A DNA stretch of 64,000 nucleotides from Zeimonas sp050187175 (lineage in GTDB: Bacteria; Pseudomonadota; Gammaproteobacteria; Burkholderiales; Burkholderiaceae_E), in the NCBI GenBank assembly GCA_050187175.1, contig JBFWXS010000026.1, positions 1 to 64,000 of the forward strand, given 5' to 3'. Position numbers and translations under genes: made by a program. Below are positions 1 through 7,981 of this stretch, piece by piece (the first letter of the stretch is position 1; the number at the start of each line of letters is the position of its first letter). The notes beneath the pieces are model-generated. The model did not search any database and had not been told where the DNA came from. It was given only the letters and a program-made list of their open reading frames with translations.

Positions 1-548
1 ACCGACGTGTTCGTCACCGGAATCGTGATCAGGTGGATCAGCGTCAGGCACAGGCCGATCGCGATCGGCGCGAAGCCGGCCGGCGCTCGGCGGTCGGTGG
101 CGCCCAGGATCACCACCAGGAACATCATCGTCATCACGACTTCGGCGATGAACGCGGCCTGCAGGCTGTAGCCGCCCGGCGAGTGTTCGCCGTAGCCGTT
201 CGATGCGAAGCCGGCCGAGACGTCGAAGCCGGCCTTGCCGGAAGCGATCAGATAAAGCACGCCGCCGGCGATGATGCCGCCCAGCACCTGCGCGACGATG
301 TACGGCACCAGCTCGCGCGCGGGGAAGCGGCCGCCCGCCCACAGGCCGATCGATACAGCCGGGTTCAGGTGCGCGCCCGAGATGTGGCCGATGGCGAAGG
401 CCATGGTCAGCACGGTGAGGCCGAAGGCCAGTGATACGCCATGCAGCCCGATGCCCACTTCCGGAAACGCCGCTGCCAGCACGGCGCTACCGCATCCCCC
501 CAGTACCAGCCAGAACGTACCGAACAATTCCGCGACGTACTTCTTCAT
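1..548 (-). CDS. aqpZ: Aquaporin Z, 3' part beyond the window edge
   Basis: Inner-membrane water channel of the MIP family. The 182 visible residues start MKKYVAELFGTFWLV and carry the first half-helix motif HLNPAVS near residue 62; the second NPA motif would lie beyond the left edge. Hydrophobic helices alternate with short loops, as in AqpZ. The start is the ATG at 546-548, preceded on the minus strand by a strong ribosome binding site (GGGAGGA, 4 bases upstream). The gene is last in a minus-strand run. Family assignment is clear; only the C-terminal portion is unseen. Confidence 0.93.
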   Translation of the reverse strand, partial: MKKYVAELFGTFWLVLGGCGSAVLAAAFPEVGIGLHGVSLAFGLTVLTMAFAIGHISGAHLNPAVSIGLWAGGRFPARELVPYIVAQVLGGIIAGGVLYLIASGKAGFDVSAGFASNGYGEHSPGGYSLQAAFIAEVVMTMMFLVVILGATDRRAPAGFAPIAIGLCLTLIHLITIPVTNTS

Positions 549-668
549 GAGTCCTCCCGTGCAAGTGTGTTGCTTTCATTCTGGATTCGCGGCGGCCGCA
601 TCGGCCGGCCGCGATCGCATCTTATTCGCTGTTGATTACAACAACACTCACAGGTTTGGTGAGGCTGG

Positions 669-684
669 GCGCCGCTTGCGGCGC
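669..684 (-). terminator. GC hairpin just after the small membrane protein gene
   Basis: GCGCCGC and GCGGCGC face each other with two bases between, directly behind the stop codon of the minus-strand gene ending at 685. No U-tract follows, so it may only weakly terminate or may protect the 3' end. Confidence 0.3.
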
Positions 685-966
685 TTACGGGTACGGCGGC
701 GTCATGAACGAGTCCAGCAGGCCCTTCACCAGAGTCACTGCACGAGACAGCAGCAGCAGCAGGCCCGTCACCCAGACCGCCGTGGCGCCCGAGTCGTTCG
801 GTCGCATGTGACTATCCCAATAGGCGCTGGCCAGGCCTACGATCAGCAGCAGCAGGCCCACGCCGATGACTGCGGCGGTGGCCAGCACCGACAGCCAGCG
901 CGGCATCGGAATCAGCAGCGTGGCCCATGCGATCACCACCAGAAGGACGTACAGCAATCGGTGCAC
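685..966 (-). CDS. Small hydrophobic membrane protein, unknown function
   Basis: A 93-residue protein with no family I recognise. About three hydrophobic segments are visible, near residues 4-20, 27-48 and 66-80, so it should sit in the inner membrane. The frame opens with GTG at 964-966 (MHRLLYVLLV...). A minisatellite of 8-bp units lies directly upstream, so transcription or translation could be affected by repeat number. It lies between a DUF6176 gene and aqpZ on the same strand. Coding is supported by the coherent membrane pattern and codon use, but no homologue can be named from sequence alone. Confidence 0.6.
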   Translation of the reverse strand: MHRLLYVLLVVIAWATLLIPMPRWLSVLATAAVIGVGLLLLIVGLASAYWDSHMRPNDSGATAVWVTGLLLLLSRAVTLVKGLLDSFMTPPYP

Positions 967-973
967 TCCCTAT

Positions 974-1029
974 GAACGCCGGAACGCCGGAACGCCGGAA
1001 CGCCGGAGCGCCGGAGCGCCGGAGCGCGG
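974..1029. repeat. 8-bp tandem repeat, 7 copies
   Basis: Four copies of GAACGCCG, two of GAGCGCCG and a final GAGCGCGG follow one another without spacers. The array sits between the DUF6176 gene and the small membrane protein gene, immediately in front of the latter's GTG start. An 8-bp unit is out of frame with translation, which fits its intergenic place. Confidence 0.9.
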
Positions 1030-1056
1030 GCCGGCCGGACGCGCGAGACCGGGCGT

Positions 1057-1416
1057 TCAGCAGCCGGGAGCGGTGAGGTCGATCAGCAGCTCCAGCCGCC
1101 TTGCCTGTTCCCAGGTGTCGCGCTTGAAGGCTTGATGATAGCGGTCGATCTCGTCGGTCGAGCGTGCAGCGACGGCTCTTGCGTGCTCGACAGACGCTGT
1201 CCGCATGTAGTAGACGAGGTAGTCGCCGTCGGCGGCGCTATCGAGGAACACCGATTCGATGCTGACGCCTTCGGCGTCGAGAGTGCGCAGCGCCTCGCCG
1301 CGGCGTGCGTTCAGCTGCTCGGCCCATTGCCGGACGCGGGGCAGAGAGCCGGGCTTGAGCTTGATGCGCACGCAGGTGGCGGTATGCGAAGCCGCCGCCT
1401 CGTCTCCGGTGCTCAT
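1057..1416 (-). CDS. DUF6176-like small protein
   Basis: A 119-residue protein with the alternating strand/helix character of small ferredoxin-like folds (IKLKPGSLPRVRQWAEQLNARR, ...DYLVYYMRTASVEHA). It resembles the DUF6176 family, whose function is unknown. A longer frame exists upstream, but the start at ATG 1414-1416 is preferred: it overlaps the stop of the upstream VOC gene as ATGA, the usual sign of translational coupling. The two genes are therefore very likely one transcript. Family name is from recall of the motif pattern. Confidence 0.7.
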   Translation of the reverse strand: MSTGDEAAASHTATCVRIKLKPGSLPRVRQWAEQLNARRGEALRTLDAEGVSIESVFLDSAADGDYLVYYMRTASVEHARAVAARSTDEIDRYHQAFKRDTWEQARRLELLIDLTAPGC

Positions 1417-1850
1417 GCCTGCTGCGCCGGCGGAGACGACTCCCAGTACTCGCCGGGGCGATAGTCGCCGAAGTACCACAGGTTTCCTTCGGGATCGCGC
1501 GCCATGTAGCCGGTGGCGCCGTAGTCCTCGGTCCTCAGTTCGCGCACGATCTGCGCGCCGGCTGATTGTGCCTGGCGATGGTGCGCGGCCGGATCGGCGA
1601 CGAACACGCTCAGGCATGAACCGCCGGCCGACGCGTTCGCCGGCTGCCCGCCTTCGGGCTTGAGCGAGCTGACCATGATGACGCCGGTGCCCAGGCTCAG
1701 CTCCGAATGCTGGATGCGGCCGTCTTCATCGGCCACCGCGAATCGCTTGGTGAAGCCGAATGCGCGGCACAGCCAGTCGATCGCGGCCGGCGCGTCGCGG
1801 TAGGTCAGGCACGGATGGATGTCGGACGGGGTGCGGTACGAGTTCGCCAT
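1413..1850 (-). CDS. VOC superfamily protein (glyoxalase/PhnB-like)
   Basis: 145 residues forming one vicinal-oxygen-chelate module pair: a PhnB-like start (HPCLTYRDAPAAIDWLCRAFGF) and a C-terminal strand with the metal-ligand region DPEGNLWYFGDY. VOC proteins act as glyoxalases, dioxygenases or antibiotic-binding proteins; the substrate here cannot be told. The start at 1848-1850 has an ideal ribosome binding site (AGGAGGTGAT directly before ATG). The downstream DUF6176 gene overlaps by 4 bp. It is one of three VOC genes in this minus-strand run. Confidence 0.9.
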   Translation of the reverse strand: MANSYRTPSDIHPCLTYRDAPAAIDWLCRAFGFTKRFAVADEDGRIQHSELSLGTGVIMVSSLKPEGGQPANASAGGSCLSVFVADPAAHHRQAQSAGAQIVRELRTEDYGATGYMARDPEGNLWYFGDYRPGEYWESSPPAQQA

Positions 1851-1872
1851 ATCACCTCCTGGTATCGGTGAA

Positions 1873-2499
1873 TCAGGGCCTGCGCTCGAAGGCCAGCTTC
1901 AGGCCCAGGCCGATGAAGACGAGGCCGCTGCTTCGATACAGCCAGCCGAGTACGCGGGGCCGCTGACGGAGCCAGCCCGACAGCAGCCCGGCGCCCAGGC
2001 CGACCGGCCCCTTGATTGCGAAGGTGAGGCCTGCAAACGCGAGGCCCAGGACCAGTACCGACAGCGTCGGGTGCACGGCGCCGGGCCGCACGAACTGCGG
2101 CAGGAAAGCGAAATAGAAGACCGCGACCTTCGGGTTCGAGAGGTTCGACAGCGCGCCGTCGACGAACAGCCGGCCCAGCGGCCTGGGAGCGGCTGCCGTC
2201 AGGTCGAGCGGGTGGTGCCGGCTGCGCAGCAGCTGCAGGCCGAGGTAGACCAGGTAGGCCGCGCCGGCGAGCTTGAGTGCGACGAACAGCCACTCGGATG
2301 TGCGCAGTACCGCGCCGAGGCCTAGCGTGGCCAGCACCGTGTGGCCGACCAGCCCTGTGCTGACGCCGGCCGCGGTGGCGACGCCCGCACCTGGACCCTG
2401 GGCGATGGAGCGCGACATCACGAGGATCATGTCCTGTCCCGGTGTCGCGATGATGGCCAGCGACGCGGCGAAGAACAGCAGCCACTGGGCTTCGAGCAT
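1873..2499 (-). CDS. LysE/RhtB family amino-acid exporter
   Basis: A 208-residue inner-membrane protein with six hydrophobic segments. It carries the LysE-family signature near residues 15-50 (IIATPGQDMILVMSRSIAQG) and the later block LSNPKVAVFYFAFLPQF. The family exports amino acids or derivatives such as lysine, homoserine and threonine; the substrate is not predictable. The gene lies 22 bp from the VOC gene downstream and 27 bp from another upstream on the same strand, so it is probably co-transcribed with them. Confidence 0.93.
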   Translation of the reverse strand: MLEAQWLLFFAASLAIIATPGQDMILVMSRSIAQGPGAGVATAAGVSTGLVGHTVLATLGLGAVLRTSEWLFVALKLAGAAYLVYLGLQLLRSRHHPLDLTAAAPRPLGRLFVDGALSNLSNPKVAVFYFAFLPQFVRPGAVHPTLSVLVLGLAFAGLTFAIKGPVGLGAGLLSGWLRQRPRVLGWLYRSSGLVFIGLGLKLAFERRP

Positions 2500-2526
2500 G
2501 GCGTTCTCCGGTCGGCGCCGCCTGCG

Positions 2527-2913
2527 TCACGCAGGGGAATGGCAGACGGCCTCGATGTTGTGTCCATCCGGGTCCAGCACGAAGGCGCCGTAGTAGTTCG
2601 GATGGTAGTGCGGGCGCAGCCCGGGTGCGCCATTGTCGCGCCCGCCGGCTGCGATTGCCGCGCGATGGAAGGCGTCGACCAGGGCCCTGTTGCTCACACG
2701 GAAGGCCACATGAATGGGCGGCTGGTTCGGCGTACCGCCGCTGATCCAGAAGTCAGGCTTGGGCGGCTCGCCGAAGCCGGCGAAGTCGCCGCGGCCGGTG
2801 ACCGAGGCCGGCAGCTCGAGCAGCAGCGCATAGCCGATCGCCGACAGCGCCTGCGTGTAGAAGGCCTTGCTGCGGGCGAAGTCGCTGACGGTGATGCCGG
2901 TGTGATCGATCAT
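2527..2913 (-). CDS. VOC superfamily protein (glyoxalase-like)
   Basis: 128 residues beginning MIDHTGITVSDFARSKAFYTQALSAIGY, the classic first VOC strand with the metal-ligand His4, and ending with DPDGHNIEAVCH, which supplies the C-terminal Glu ligand. A single polypeptide of this size forms one domain of two beta-alpha-beta-beta-beta modules. The substrate is unknown. It lies in the same minus-strand run as LysE and the other VOC genes, with no room for separate promoters. Confidence 0.92.
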   Translation of the reverse strand: MIDHTGITVSDFARSKAFYTQALSAIGYALLLELPASVTGRGDFAGFGEPPKPDFWISGGTPNQPPIHVAFRVSNRALVDAFHRAAIAAGGRDNGAPGLRPHYHPNYYGAFVLDPDGHNIEAVCHSPA

Positions 2914-2940
2914 CGGGGTTCTCCTGTTACCGGGATCGGT

Positions 2941-3333
2941 TCATCGCGTCCATTGCGCGAAGTGGATGAGCACGCCTGACGGATCCCATACGTAGGTCAC
3001 CCGTGCTCCGTAGGCCTCCTGCTTCGGTGCGCTGACGCGCGCGCCGGGAAAGCGGTCCGAGGCGAGGACGGCGCGGACATGCTCGTGCCATGCGTGCGCA
3101 TCGTCCACGCTGACGTGCAGCATGAAATTCTCCGCCCATTCCTTGGCGTAGTAGTTCTGCAGATAGAAGCGCTGCCCGGCGGCTTCCATCAAGGCGAGCT
3201 GTTCGTCGGACCACTGCAGGCGCCAGCCCAGCGCCTGGTAGAAGTCCCGGGACAGCGCGAAGTCCTTGGCGGGAACGAAGACTCTGAGCTCGTTGATCTT
3301 CGGGGGACTCATCTTCGGGGGATTCATGTCCAT
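2941..3333 (-). CDS. VOC superfamily protein
   Basis: 130 residues with VOC fold features: ELRVFVPAKDFALSRDFYQALGW near the start and YVWDPSGVLIHFAQW at the end. The frame is open up to 3375, but starting there would run into the upstream phosphoesterase gene, so the ATG at 3331-3333 (MDMNPPKMSPPK...) is preferred. The N-terminus holds a short duplicated PPKM element from a repeat in the DNA. Typical Arg/His ligands are not all obvious, so binding rather than catalysis is possible. Confidence 0.85.
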   Translation of the reverse strand: MDMNPPKMSPPKINELRVFVPAKDFALSRDFYQALGWRLQWSDEQLALMEAAGQRFYLQNYYAKEWAENFMLHVSVDDAHAWHEHVRAVLASDRFPGARVSAPKQEAYGARVTYVWDPSGVLIHFAQWTR

Positions 3334-3340
3334 GCCGGTT

Positions 3341-3826
3341 TCATGAAGGCGGGAGGGGCTGACCGTCGAGCGCAAGCTCCACTGTCCGGGCGCTGAAGGA
3401 GCCGCGGTTAACGATGATCTCGCCTACGGAGACGGGCAGTCTGAAGCGCCGCGGCCCGGCGCTGCCCGGGTTGACGAACAGGACGCCGTCGCGTTCGAGC
3501 ACCAGCGGTTTGTGCGAGTGTCCCGAGACGACGACGTGAATGCCCTCGGCCGCTGCATCGATGTCGAGCTGCGCCAGATCGTGGATGACATACAGGCGGA
3601 TGCCGCCGCTGTCCAGCAGCTCGGTGTCCCGGATCCCTTCGGCCCAGGTGCCGACGTCGTTGTTGCCGCGCACGGCCGTGACCGGCGCGATGGCGGCGAG
3701 GCTTTGCAGAATGCCGGCGTGGCCGATGTCGCCGGCATGCAGCAGATGATCACAGCCGCGCAGGAACGCCACGGCCTCGGGTCGAAGAAGGCCGTGGGTG
3801 TCGGAGATCAAGCCGATTCTGAGCAT
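3341..3826 (-). CDS. YfcE/MJ0936-type metallophosphoesterase
   Basis: 161 residues with the five metallophosphatase blocks in order: SDTHG (residues 8-12), GDIGH, GNND, and late SGHSHKP plus NPGSAGPRR. These residues bind a di-metal centre and identify the YfcE/MJ0936 phosphodiesterase family. The natural substrate is unknown. The start ATG at 3824-3826 gives MLRIGLISDTHG, the usual N-terminus of the family; a longer open frame to 3889 would overlap the upstream reductase gene. It sits 37 bp after that gene on the same strand. Confidence 0.92.
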   Translation of the reverse strand: MLRIGLISDTHGLLRPEAVAFLRGCDHLLHAGDIGHAGILQSLAAIAPVTAVRGNNDVGTWAEGIRDTELLDSGGIRLYVIHDLAQLDIDAAAEGIHVVVSGHSHKPLVLERDGVLFVNPGSAGPRRFRLPVSVGEIIVNRGSFSARTVELALDGQPLPPS

Positions 3827-3863
3827 GGTGGCGTACCGGCTCGACGCGGCTACGGATTGCGGG

Positions 3864-4424
3864 CTACGGATTGCGCCGAGGGACTTCATAGCGCAGCTCC
3901 GCGAAGCCGTCGCCGAAGCGCTGCACCGACACCAGCTTCAGCGACGGCGAGGTGATGCGTCGCGGCAGCAGCGGCTTACCGGCGCCGAGCGTGACCGAGC
4001 CGACCTGGACGATCAGCTCGTCCAGCAGGCCGGCGTCGTGGAACTGACCGACGAGATCGCCGCCGCCGACCAGCCACAGGTTCTTCCCGGCGGCGGCGGT
4101 GCGCATCCGGGCATGCACGGGCCGCACATCGCCCTGCACGAAGCGGATGTCTGCCTGCGGTACGGCCGGCAGCGGTCTGCTGGAGAACACCCATGCCGGC
4201 TGCGAATAGGGCCAGCTGCCCGGCGCAGGGCTGTCGAGCTTGACGACATGGCGCAGCATCCACTCATAGGTGGCCGAGCCCATGGCCAGTGCGCCGACCT
4301 GCTGGATGAACTGCGGATAACTGGTGTCGTTGACGTCGCCCAGCGGGAACAGCCACTCCAGCGAGTCATCGGGAGTAGCGATGAAACCGTCCAGGCTTGC
4401 AGCGGTGTAGTACTGGGTTCGCAT
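3864..4424 (-). CDS. Dihydrofolate reductase family protein (RibD C-terminal type)
   Basis: 186 residues of the RibD C-terminal/DHFR-like fold: TAASLDGFIATPDDSLEWL at the N-terminus, GSATYEWML in the middle, and the nucleotide-binding stretch LWLVGGGDLVGQFHDAGLLDEL. These small proteins are usually NADPH-dependent reductases of unknown substrate and are often linked to MarR regulators. Here a MarR gene sits 8 bp upstream on the same strand, so the two are probably an operon. It is not a folate-pathway DHFR on sequence grounds. Confidence 0.9.
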   Translation of the reverse strand: MRTQYYTAASLDGFIATPDDSLEWLFPLGDVNDTSYPQFIQQVGALAMGSATYEWMLRHVVKLDSPAPGSWPYSQPAWVFSSRPLPAVPQADIRFVQGDVRPVHARMRTAAAGKNLWLVGGGDLVGQFHDAGLLDELIVQVGSVTLGAGKPLLPRRITSPSLKLVSVQRFGDGFAELRYEVPRRNP

Positions 4425-4432
4425 CAGCCCCT

Positions 4433-4951
4433 CTATTCTGCTTGCTGCTGTTCAGCCAGCAGCTGCTCGGCCACGCGGATGAGCTTGCTCAGCGCCCGGT
4501 CGAGCACGGCGTGCTCGTTCGCGGTGAGCGCGGCAGCGAGCGCGGCGCGACGCGGTCCATACGCTTCCATCCCGCGGCGCAGCACGGCCTTGCCCTTGTG
4601 GGTCAGCGCCAGCTGAACGCGGCGTCCGTCGCTGTCGTCGCGGTTGACGGCGACCAGTTCCCGTTCCACCAGTGTTCTGGCCGCCGCCGTCACGTGGCTG
4701 CGCTCCATGCCCGTGCGCCGCGCGACCTCATGCGGAAAGGCGCTGCCGCTCTTGCCGAGCTCCAGCATCATGAACCATTCGGCGCGGTTCATGTCGACGG
4801 CTTGGCGCGTGACCTGTTTGGCATGCTGTGCAAGAAGGCCGTCGAGCATGCGGATGCGATAGCCGATCAGGTACTCGATGCGATCAACGGGCTCCGCGCC
4901 TTGCTTGCCGCCGGGGGCTCGATCCGCGGGGGTGTTGGATGGCGATGGCAT
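4433..4951 (-). CDS. MarR family transcriptional regulator
   Basis: 172 residues with the MarR winged helix: a first helix block (IEYLIGYRIRMLDGLLAQHA), recognition-helix region HEVARRTGMERSHVTAAARTLVERELV, and the wing with NRDDSDGRRVQLALTHKG. Such dimers bind palindromes and release DNA on ligand binding. A 24-bp perfect palindrome lies 49 bp upstream, between this gene and the divergent CoA-transferase gene, so autoregulation and control of the catabolic cluster are likely inferences. Confidence 0.95.
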   Translation of the reverse strand: MPSPSNTPADRAPGGKQGAEPVDRIEYLIGYRIRMLDGLLAQHAKQVTRQAVDMNRAEWFMMLELGKSGSAFPHEVARRTGMERSHVTAAARTLVERELVAVNRDDSDGRRVQLALTHKGKAVLRRGMEAYGPRRAALAAALTANEHAVLDRALSKLIRVAEQLLAEQQQAE

Positions 4952-4999
4952 CCGGAGATTCTAGCCTTGACTCCCCGAACGAAGCACCCTACCATCCGC

Positions 5000-5023
5000 A
5001 TATAGTTAAAATTTTAACTATAT
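5000..5023. promoter_or_regulatory. 24-bp perfect palindrome, candidate MarR operator
   Basis: The half-site ATATAGTTAAAA is followed directly by its exact reverse complement. It is AT-only but for two G/C pairs in a GC-rich region and lies in the 152-bp gap between marR (minus) and the CaiB gene (plus). Size, symmetry and TTAA-N-TTAA core are typical of MarR operators. Direct control of both genes is inferred. Confidence 0.75.
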
Positions 5024-5103
5024 AAGACAGGCAATCCGGAGACAGGCGATCGTGCATCAGTCGATAATGAAACCCGTGCAGTGCGGCCCTGCGAGGCTGT
5101 CCG

Positions 5104-6372
5104 ATGGCTGAGGCTGCGCCGCCGGTGCCTCGCCCGCTGGCGGGCATTCGCGTTCTCGACCTGACTCACGTGCTTTCCGGGCCGCTGTGCACGTACGAGC
5201 TTGCACTGATGGGCGCGTCTGTCATCAAGATCGAGAGTCCGGGGCAGGGCGACATGTACCGCGCGCTCGGCAGCGATCCGGCTCTGAACGCCATCGGCAT
5301 GGGCACGTCCTATCTCGGCCCCGGCGCGGAGAAGCGCAGCGTGGCCCTAGACCTGAAGTCGGACGAAGGGCGGGCCGTCGTCCGCGCATTGCTGCGCCAG
5401 TCCGACATCCTGGTGCAGAACTTCAAGCCGGGCGTGGCTGAACGGCTGGGCCTGGGCTATGAGCAGTGCGCGGCGCTCAAGCCCTCGCTGGTCTACTGCG
5501 CGATATCGGGCTTCGGGCAGAGCGGACCGATGCGCGACGTGCCGGCCGTCGATCATTCCGTGCAGGGCATTGCCGGCATGATGGCGGTGACCGGCCCTGC
5601 GGACGGACCGCCCATGCGTGTCGGCTACGCGGCCGCCGATACTGCGACGGGCCTGCTTGCCGGCATGGCCGTGCTGGGAGCGCTGGTCGGCGCGCTGCGC
5701 ACCGGCAAGGGCTGCCATGTGGACGTCTCGATGCTGGAGGCATGCCTGGTCGCGCAGGCGACGATCTACTACGACTATCTCAATACCGGACATGTCTCGC
5801 CGCGCGTCGGATCCGACACGCTGGCGATGCGCGGCTCCGGCGGTACTTTCGAGACGGCCGATGGTCATCTCGTGGTGAGCGCGCTGTCGCCGCAGGCCTT
5901 TCGCAAGCTGTGCGCGTGCGTGGACAGGGAGGATCTGATCGACGATCCGCGCTTTGCCCGCGATGCGGGCGGGGCCGAACACGCCGCTGCCTTGCGTGTG
6001 ATCCTTGCCGGGATCTTCCGTCGTCGCAGTACACAGGAGTGGATCCGCATCCTGACCGAGGCCGGCATACCGAACGGCAGCCTGAACGACATCCCGGCGG
6101 TGGCGAACCTGCCGCAGCTGCACAGCCGCGGCGCCTTCCACGAGTTTCCCAACGTCCCCGGACTAGGGCGGCGCATACGCGGCCTGAATGCCGGTTTCCA
6201 GATCGACGGCCAGCAGCTCAGACCGACGCGGCCGGCGCCAGTGCTGGGCCAGGACACGCGCGAGGTACTGCGCTCGCTGGGCTACGGCGATGCGGAGATC
6301 GAGGCGATGGAACTCCGCGGCGTGGCGAAGTGCGCCACGCCGTTCCCGCAGCCCGACGGGCTTCCCTCATAG
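5104..6372 (+). CDS. Family III CoA-transferase (CaiB/BaiF type)
   Basis: 422 residues of the CaiB/BaiF superfamily, which moves CoA between an acyl-CoA donor and a carboxylic acid through an aspartyl-CoA intermediate. Visible blocks: GIRVLDLTHVLSGPLCT near 14-30, KRSVALDLKSDEGR near 78-90, NFKPG near 106-110, and AVDHSVQGIAG where Asp150 is the probable nucleophile. It heads a plus-strand unit with two crotonases and a Bug protein, so its job is likely to activate an imported acid. The substrate is unknown. The palindrome upstream suggests MarR control. Confidence 0.93.
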   Translation: MAEAAPPVPRPLAGIRVLDLTHVLSGPLCTYELALMGASVIKIESPGQGDMYRALGSDPALNAIGMGTSYLGPGAEKRSVALDLKSDEGRAVVRALLRQSDILVQNFKPGVAERLGLGYEQCAALKPSLVYCAISGFGQSGPMRDVPAVDHSVQGIAGMMAVTGPADGPPMRVGYAAADTATGLLAGMAVLGALVGALRTGKGCHVDVSMLEACLVAQATIYYDYLNTGHVSPRVGSDTLAMRGSGGTFETADGHLVVSALSPQAFRKLCACVDREDLIDDPRFARDAGGAEHAAALRVILAGIFRRRSTQEWIRILTEAGIPNGSLNDIPAVANLPQLHSRGAFHEFPNVPGLGRRIRGLNAGFQIDGQQLRPTRPAPVLGQDTREVLRSLGYGDAEIEAMELRGVAKCATPFPQPDGLPS

Positions 6373-6381
6373 AGCATAGCG

Positions 6382-7197
6382 ATGCAAGAAGATTCCGGTA
6401 TCTCCAGCGGCGTCCAGGTCAGGGTGGAAGGCGCTGTCTGCCATCTCACGCTGATGCGGCCCGAACGTTCCAATCGCCTGGATTGGGCAATGCAGCTCGC
6501 CTTGCTGCGCGCCGTGCGCGAGGCGGCGCAGTGGAGCGACTGCCGCCTGCTCGTGCTGCAAGGACAGGGAGCGGACTTCTGCGCCGGAGATTGCGCGCCC
6601 GACATGGGCGACTGGCCCGATGAGTATCGGCACCGGCGTCCGCAGGGAACGCACGGCGCGCCGCCGCTGCCGCTGCTGGATCTGCTCGCCGAGCTGCGTT
6701 CGCTGTCCGTGCCCACGCTGGCCGTGCTGCAGGGGGACGTGGCCGACGCGGGGTTGGACATCGCAAGCCATTGTGACATCCGGCTGGCGGCGGCCGGCGC
6801 GCGATTCGCCGACCGGCGCGTGGCGAATGCGCGGTTCGTGGATTCGGGCCTTACCTACGTGTTGCCGCGCCTGATCGGTCAGTCGCGCGCGACGAAGTTG
6901 ATGCTGCTCGGTGAGACGATGGACGGTGCCGAGGCCGAGCGCATCGGTCTCGTCTACAGGGCGGTTCCGGACGCGGCGCTGCAGGCGGCAGCCGCCGAGC
7001 TGGCAGCGCGGCTGGCCGCGCTGGCGACGCGTTCCTATGCGCTGGTGAAGCAGCAGATCCTCGATCAGCTGGATCTCAGCTATCGGGCTTCGCTGATGCA
7101 TTCGATGGCGGTGCGGCAGACCAATGTGATCGAAGACCGGGCCGAAGGACAGCGTGCCCTCATGGAGCGCCGCGCGCCGCGCTACGTGGGGCGCTGA
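6382..7197 (+). CDS. Crotonase-fold protein with altered active site
   Basis: 271 residues of the enoyl-CoA hydratase/isomerase superfamily: VCHLTLMRPERSNRLDW near the N-terminus, oxyanion-hole block FCAGDCAPDM near 71-80, and second block GDVADAGLDIASHCDIRLA. Compared with rat crotonase, the first catalytic Glu position holds Asp and the second falls in FADRRV without an acidic residue. Hydratase activity is therefore uncertain; isomerase, lyase or hydrolase chemistry is possible. It lies 9 bp after the CoA-transferase gene and its TGA is followed one base later by the next start, so the three are co-transcribed. Confidence 0.9.
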   Translation: MQEDSGISSGVQVRVEGAVCHLTLMRPERSNRLDWAMQLALLRAVREAAQWSDCRLLVLQGQGADFCAGDCAPDMGDWPDEYRHRRPQGTHGAPPLPLLDLLAELRSLSVPTLAVLQGDVADAGLDIASHCDIRLAAAGARFADRRVANARFVDSGLTYVLPRLIGQSRATKLMLLGETMDGAEAERIGLVYRAVPDAALQAAAAELAARLAALATRSYALVKQQILDQLDLSYRASLMHSMAVRQTNVIEDRAEGQRALMERRAPRYVGR

Positions 7198-7198
7198 G

Positions 7199-7939
7199 AT
7201 GCGGCCGCACCCCGATCTGCTGGTGATGGACGACGGGCCGATCCGCCATCTCGTGCTGAATCGTCCCGCGAAGCTCAATGCCATCGAGACCGCTCAGCAT
7301 GAACGCGTGATCGACGCGCTGAAGGAGGCGGAGTCGGACGAGCGGGTTCGCCTCGTCGCCTTCTCGGGCAATGGCAGTTCCTTCTGCGCCGGCGACGATC
7401 TCAAGGCCATCGGCAGCGACTTCAGAAATCCGCTCGGATGGCCGGAGCGCTATTTGCGCCGCCACATGGTCGATCTGGATATCGGCATCGGCCCCATGCT
7501 GCTTCAGGAAGTGACCTCGGCGATCCGCCGTTTCCCGAAGCCGACTGCGGCACTGATGCACGGCTACGCCATCGGCGCCGGCTACGACTATGCGCTGAGC
7601 TGCGATCTGCGCGTGGTAACCGACGATTGCCGCTTCGGCGACCCGCGGATCCACCGGGCGCTGTGGTCGGCGGAGGGCTGGTCCTACAAGCTTCCCCGCG
7701 CCGTGCCGCTGGGTTTCGCCGCGCGCATCGCCTACCTCGGCGAGTTGCTGAGCGGCGAGCAGGCGATGGAGATCGGAATCGCGCACGCGCTGCTTCCGGC
7801 GGGAACGCCGGTGCGCGAAGGTGCGCGCGATCTGCTGTTGCGAGTCGCCGGCTTCGACGAAACCGCCTATCGCATGACGAAGCAGGCCCTCCTCGACGGC
7901 CTCGACCTGCCGTATGAGGCAGCCTCCCGCAGGCTCTAG
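7199..7939 (+). CDS. Second crotonase-fold protein of the cluster
   Basis: 246 residues, crotonase superfamily: IRHLVLNRPAKLNAIE, FCAGDDLKAI (oxyanion hole), GYAIGAGYDYALSCDLRVV. The canonical Glu pair is not kept: the first position is Asp (GYDYA) and the second lies in GDPRIHRA. The frame is open from 7154 but the ATG at 7199, one base after the preceding stop, is the natural start. Paired atypical crotonases beside a CaiB transferase suggest two successive CoA-ester steps on an unusual acid. The exact reaction is not readable. Confidence 0.9.
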   Translation: MRPHPDLLVMDDGPIRHLVLNRPAKLNAIETAQHERVIDALKEAESDERVRLVAFSGNGSSFCAGDDLKAIGSDFRNPLGWPERYLRRHMVDLDIGIGPMLLQEVTSAIRRFPKPTAALMHGYAIGAGYDYALSCDLRVVTDDCRFGDPRIHRALWSAEGWSYKLPRAVPLGFAARIAYLGELLSGEQAMEIGIAHALLPAGTPVREGARDLLLRVAGFDETAYRMTKQALLDGLDLPYEAASRRL

Positions 7940-7981
7940 AAAGACTCCAGACGATCAGATTCACAGGAAAGGATCGACGAC

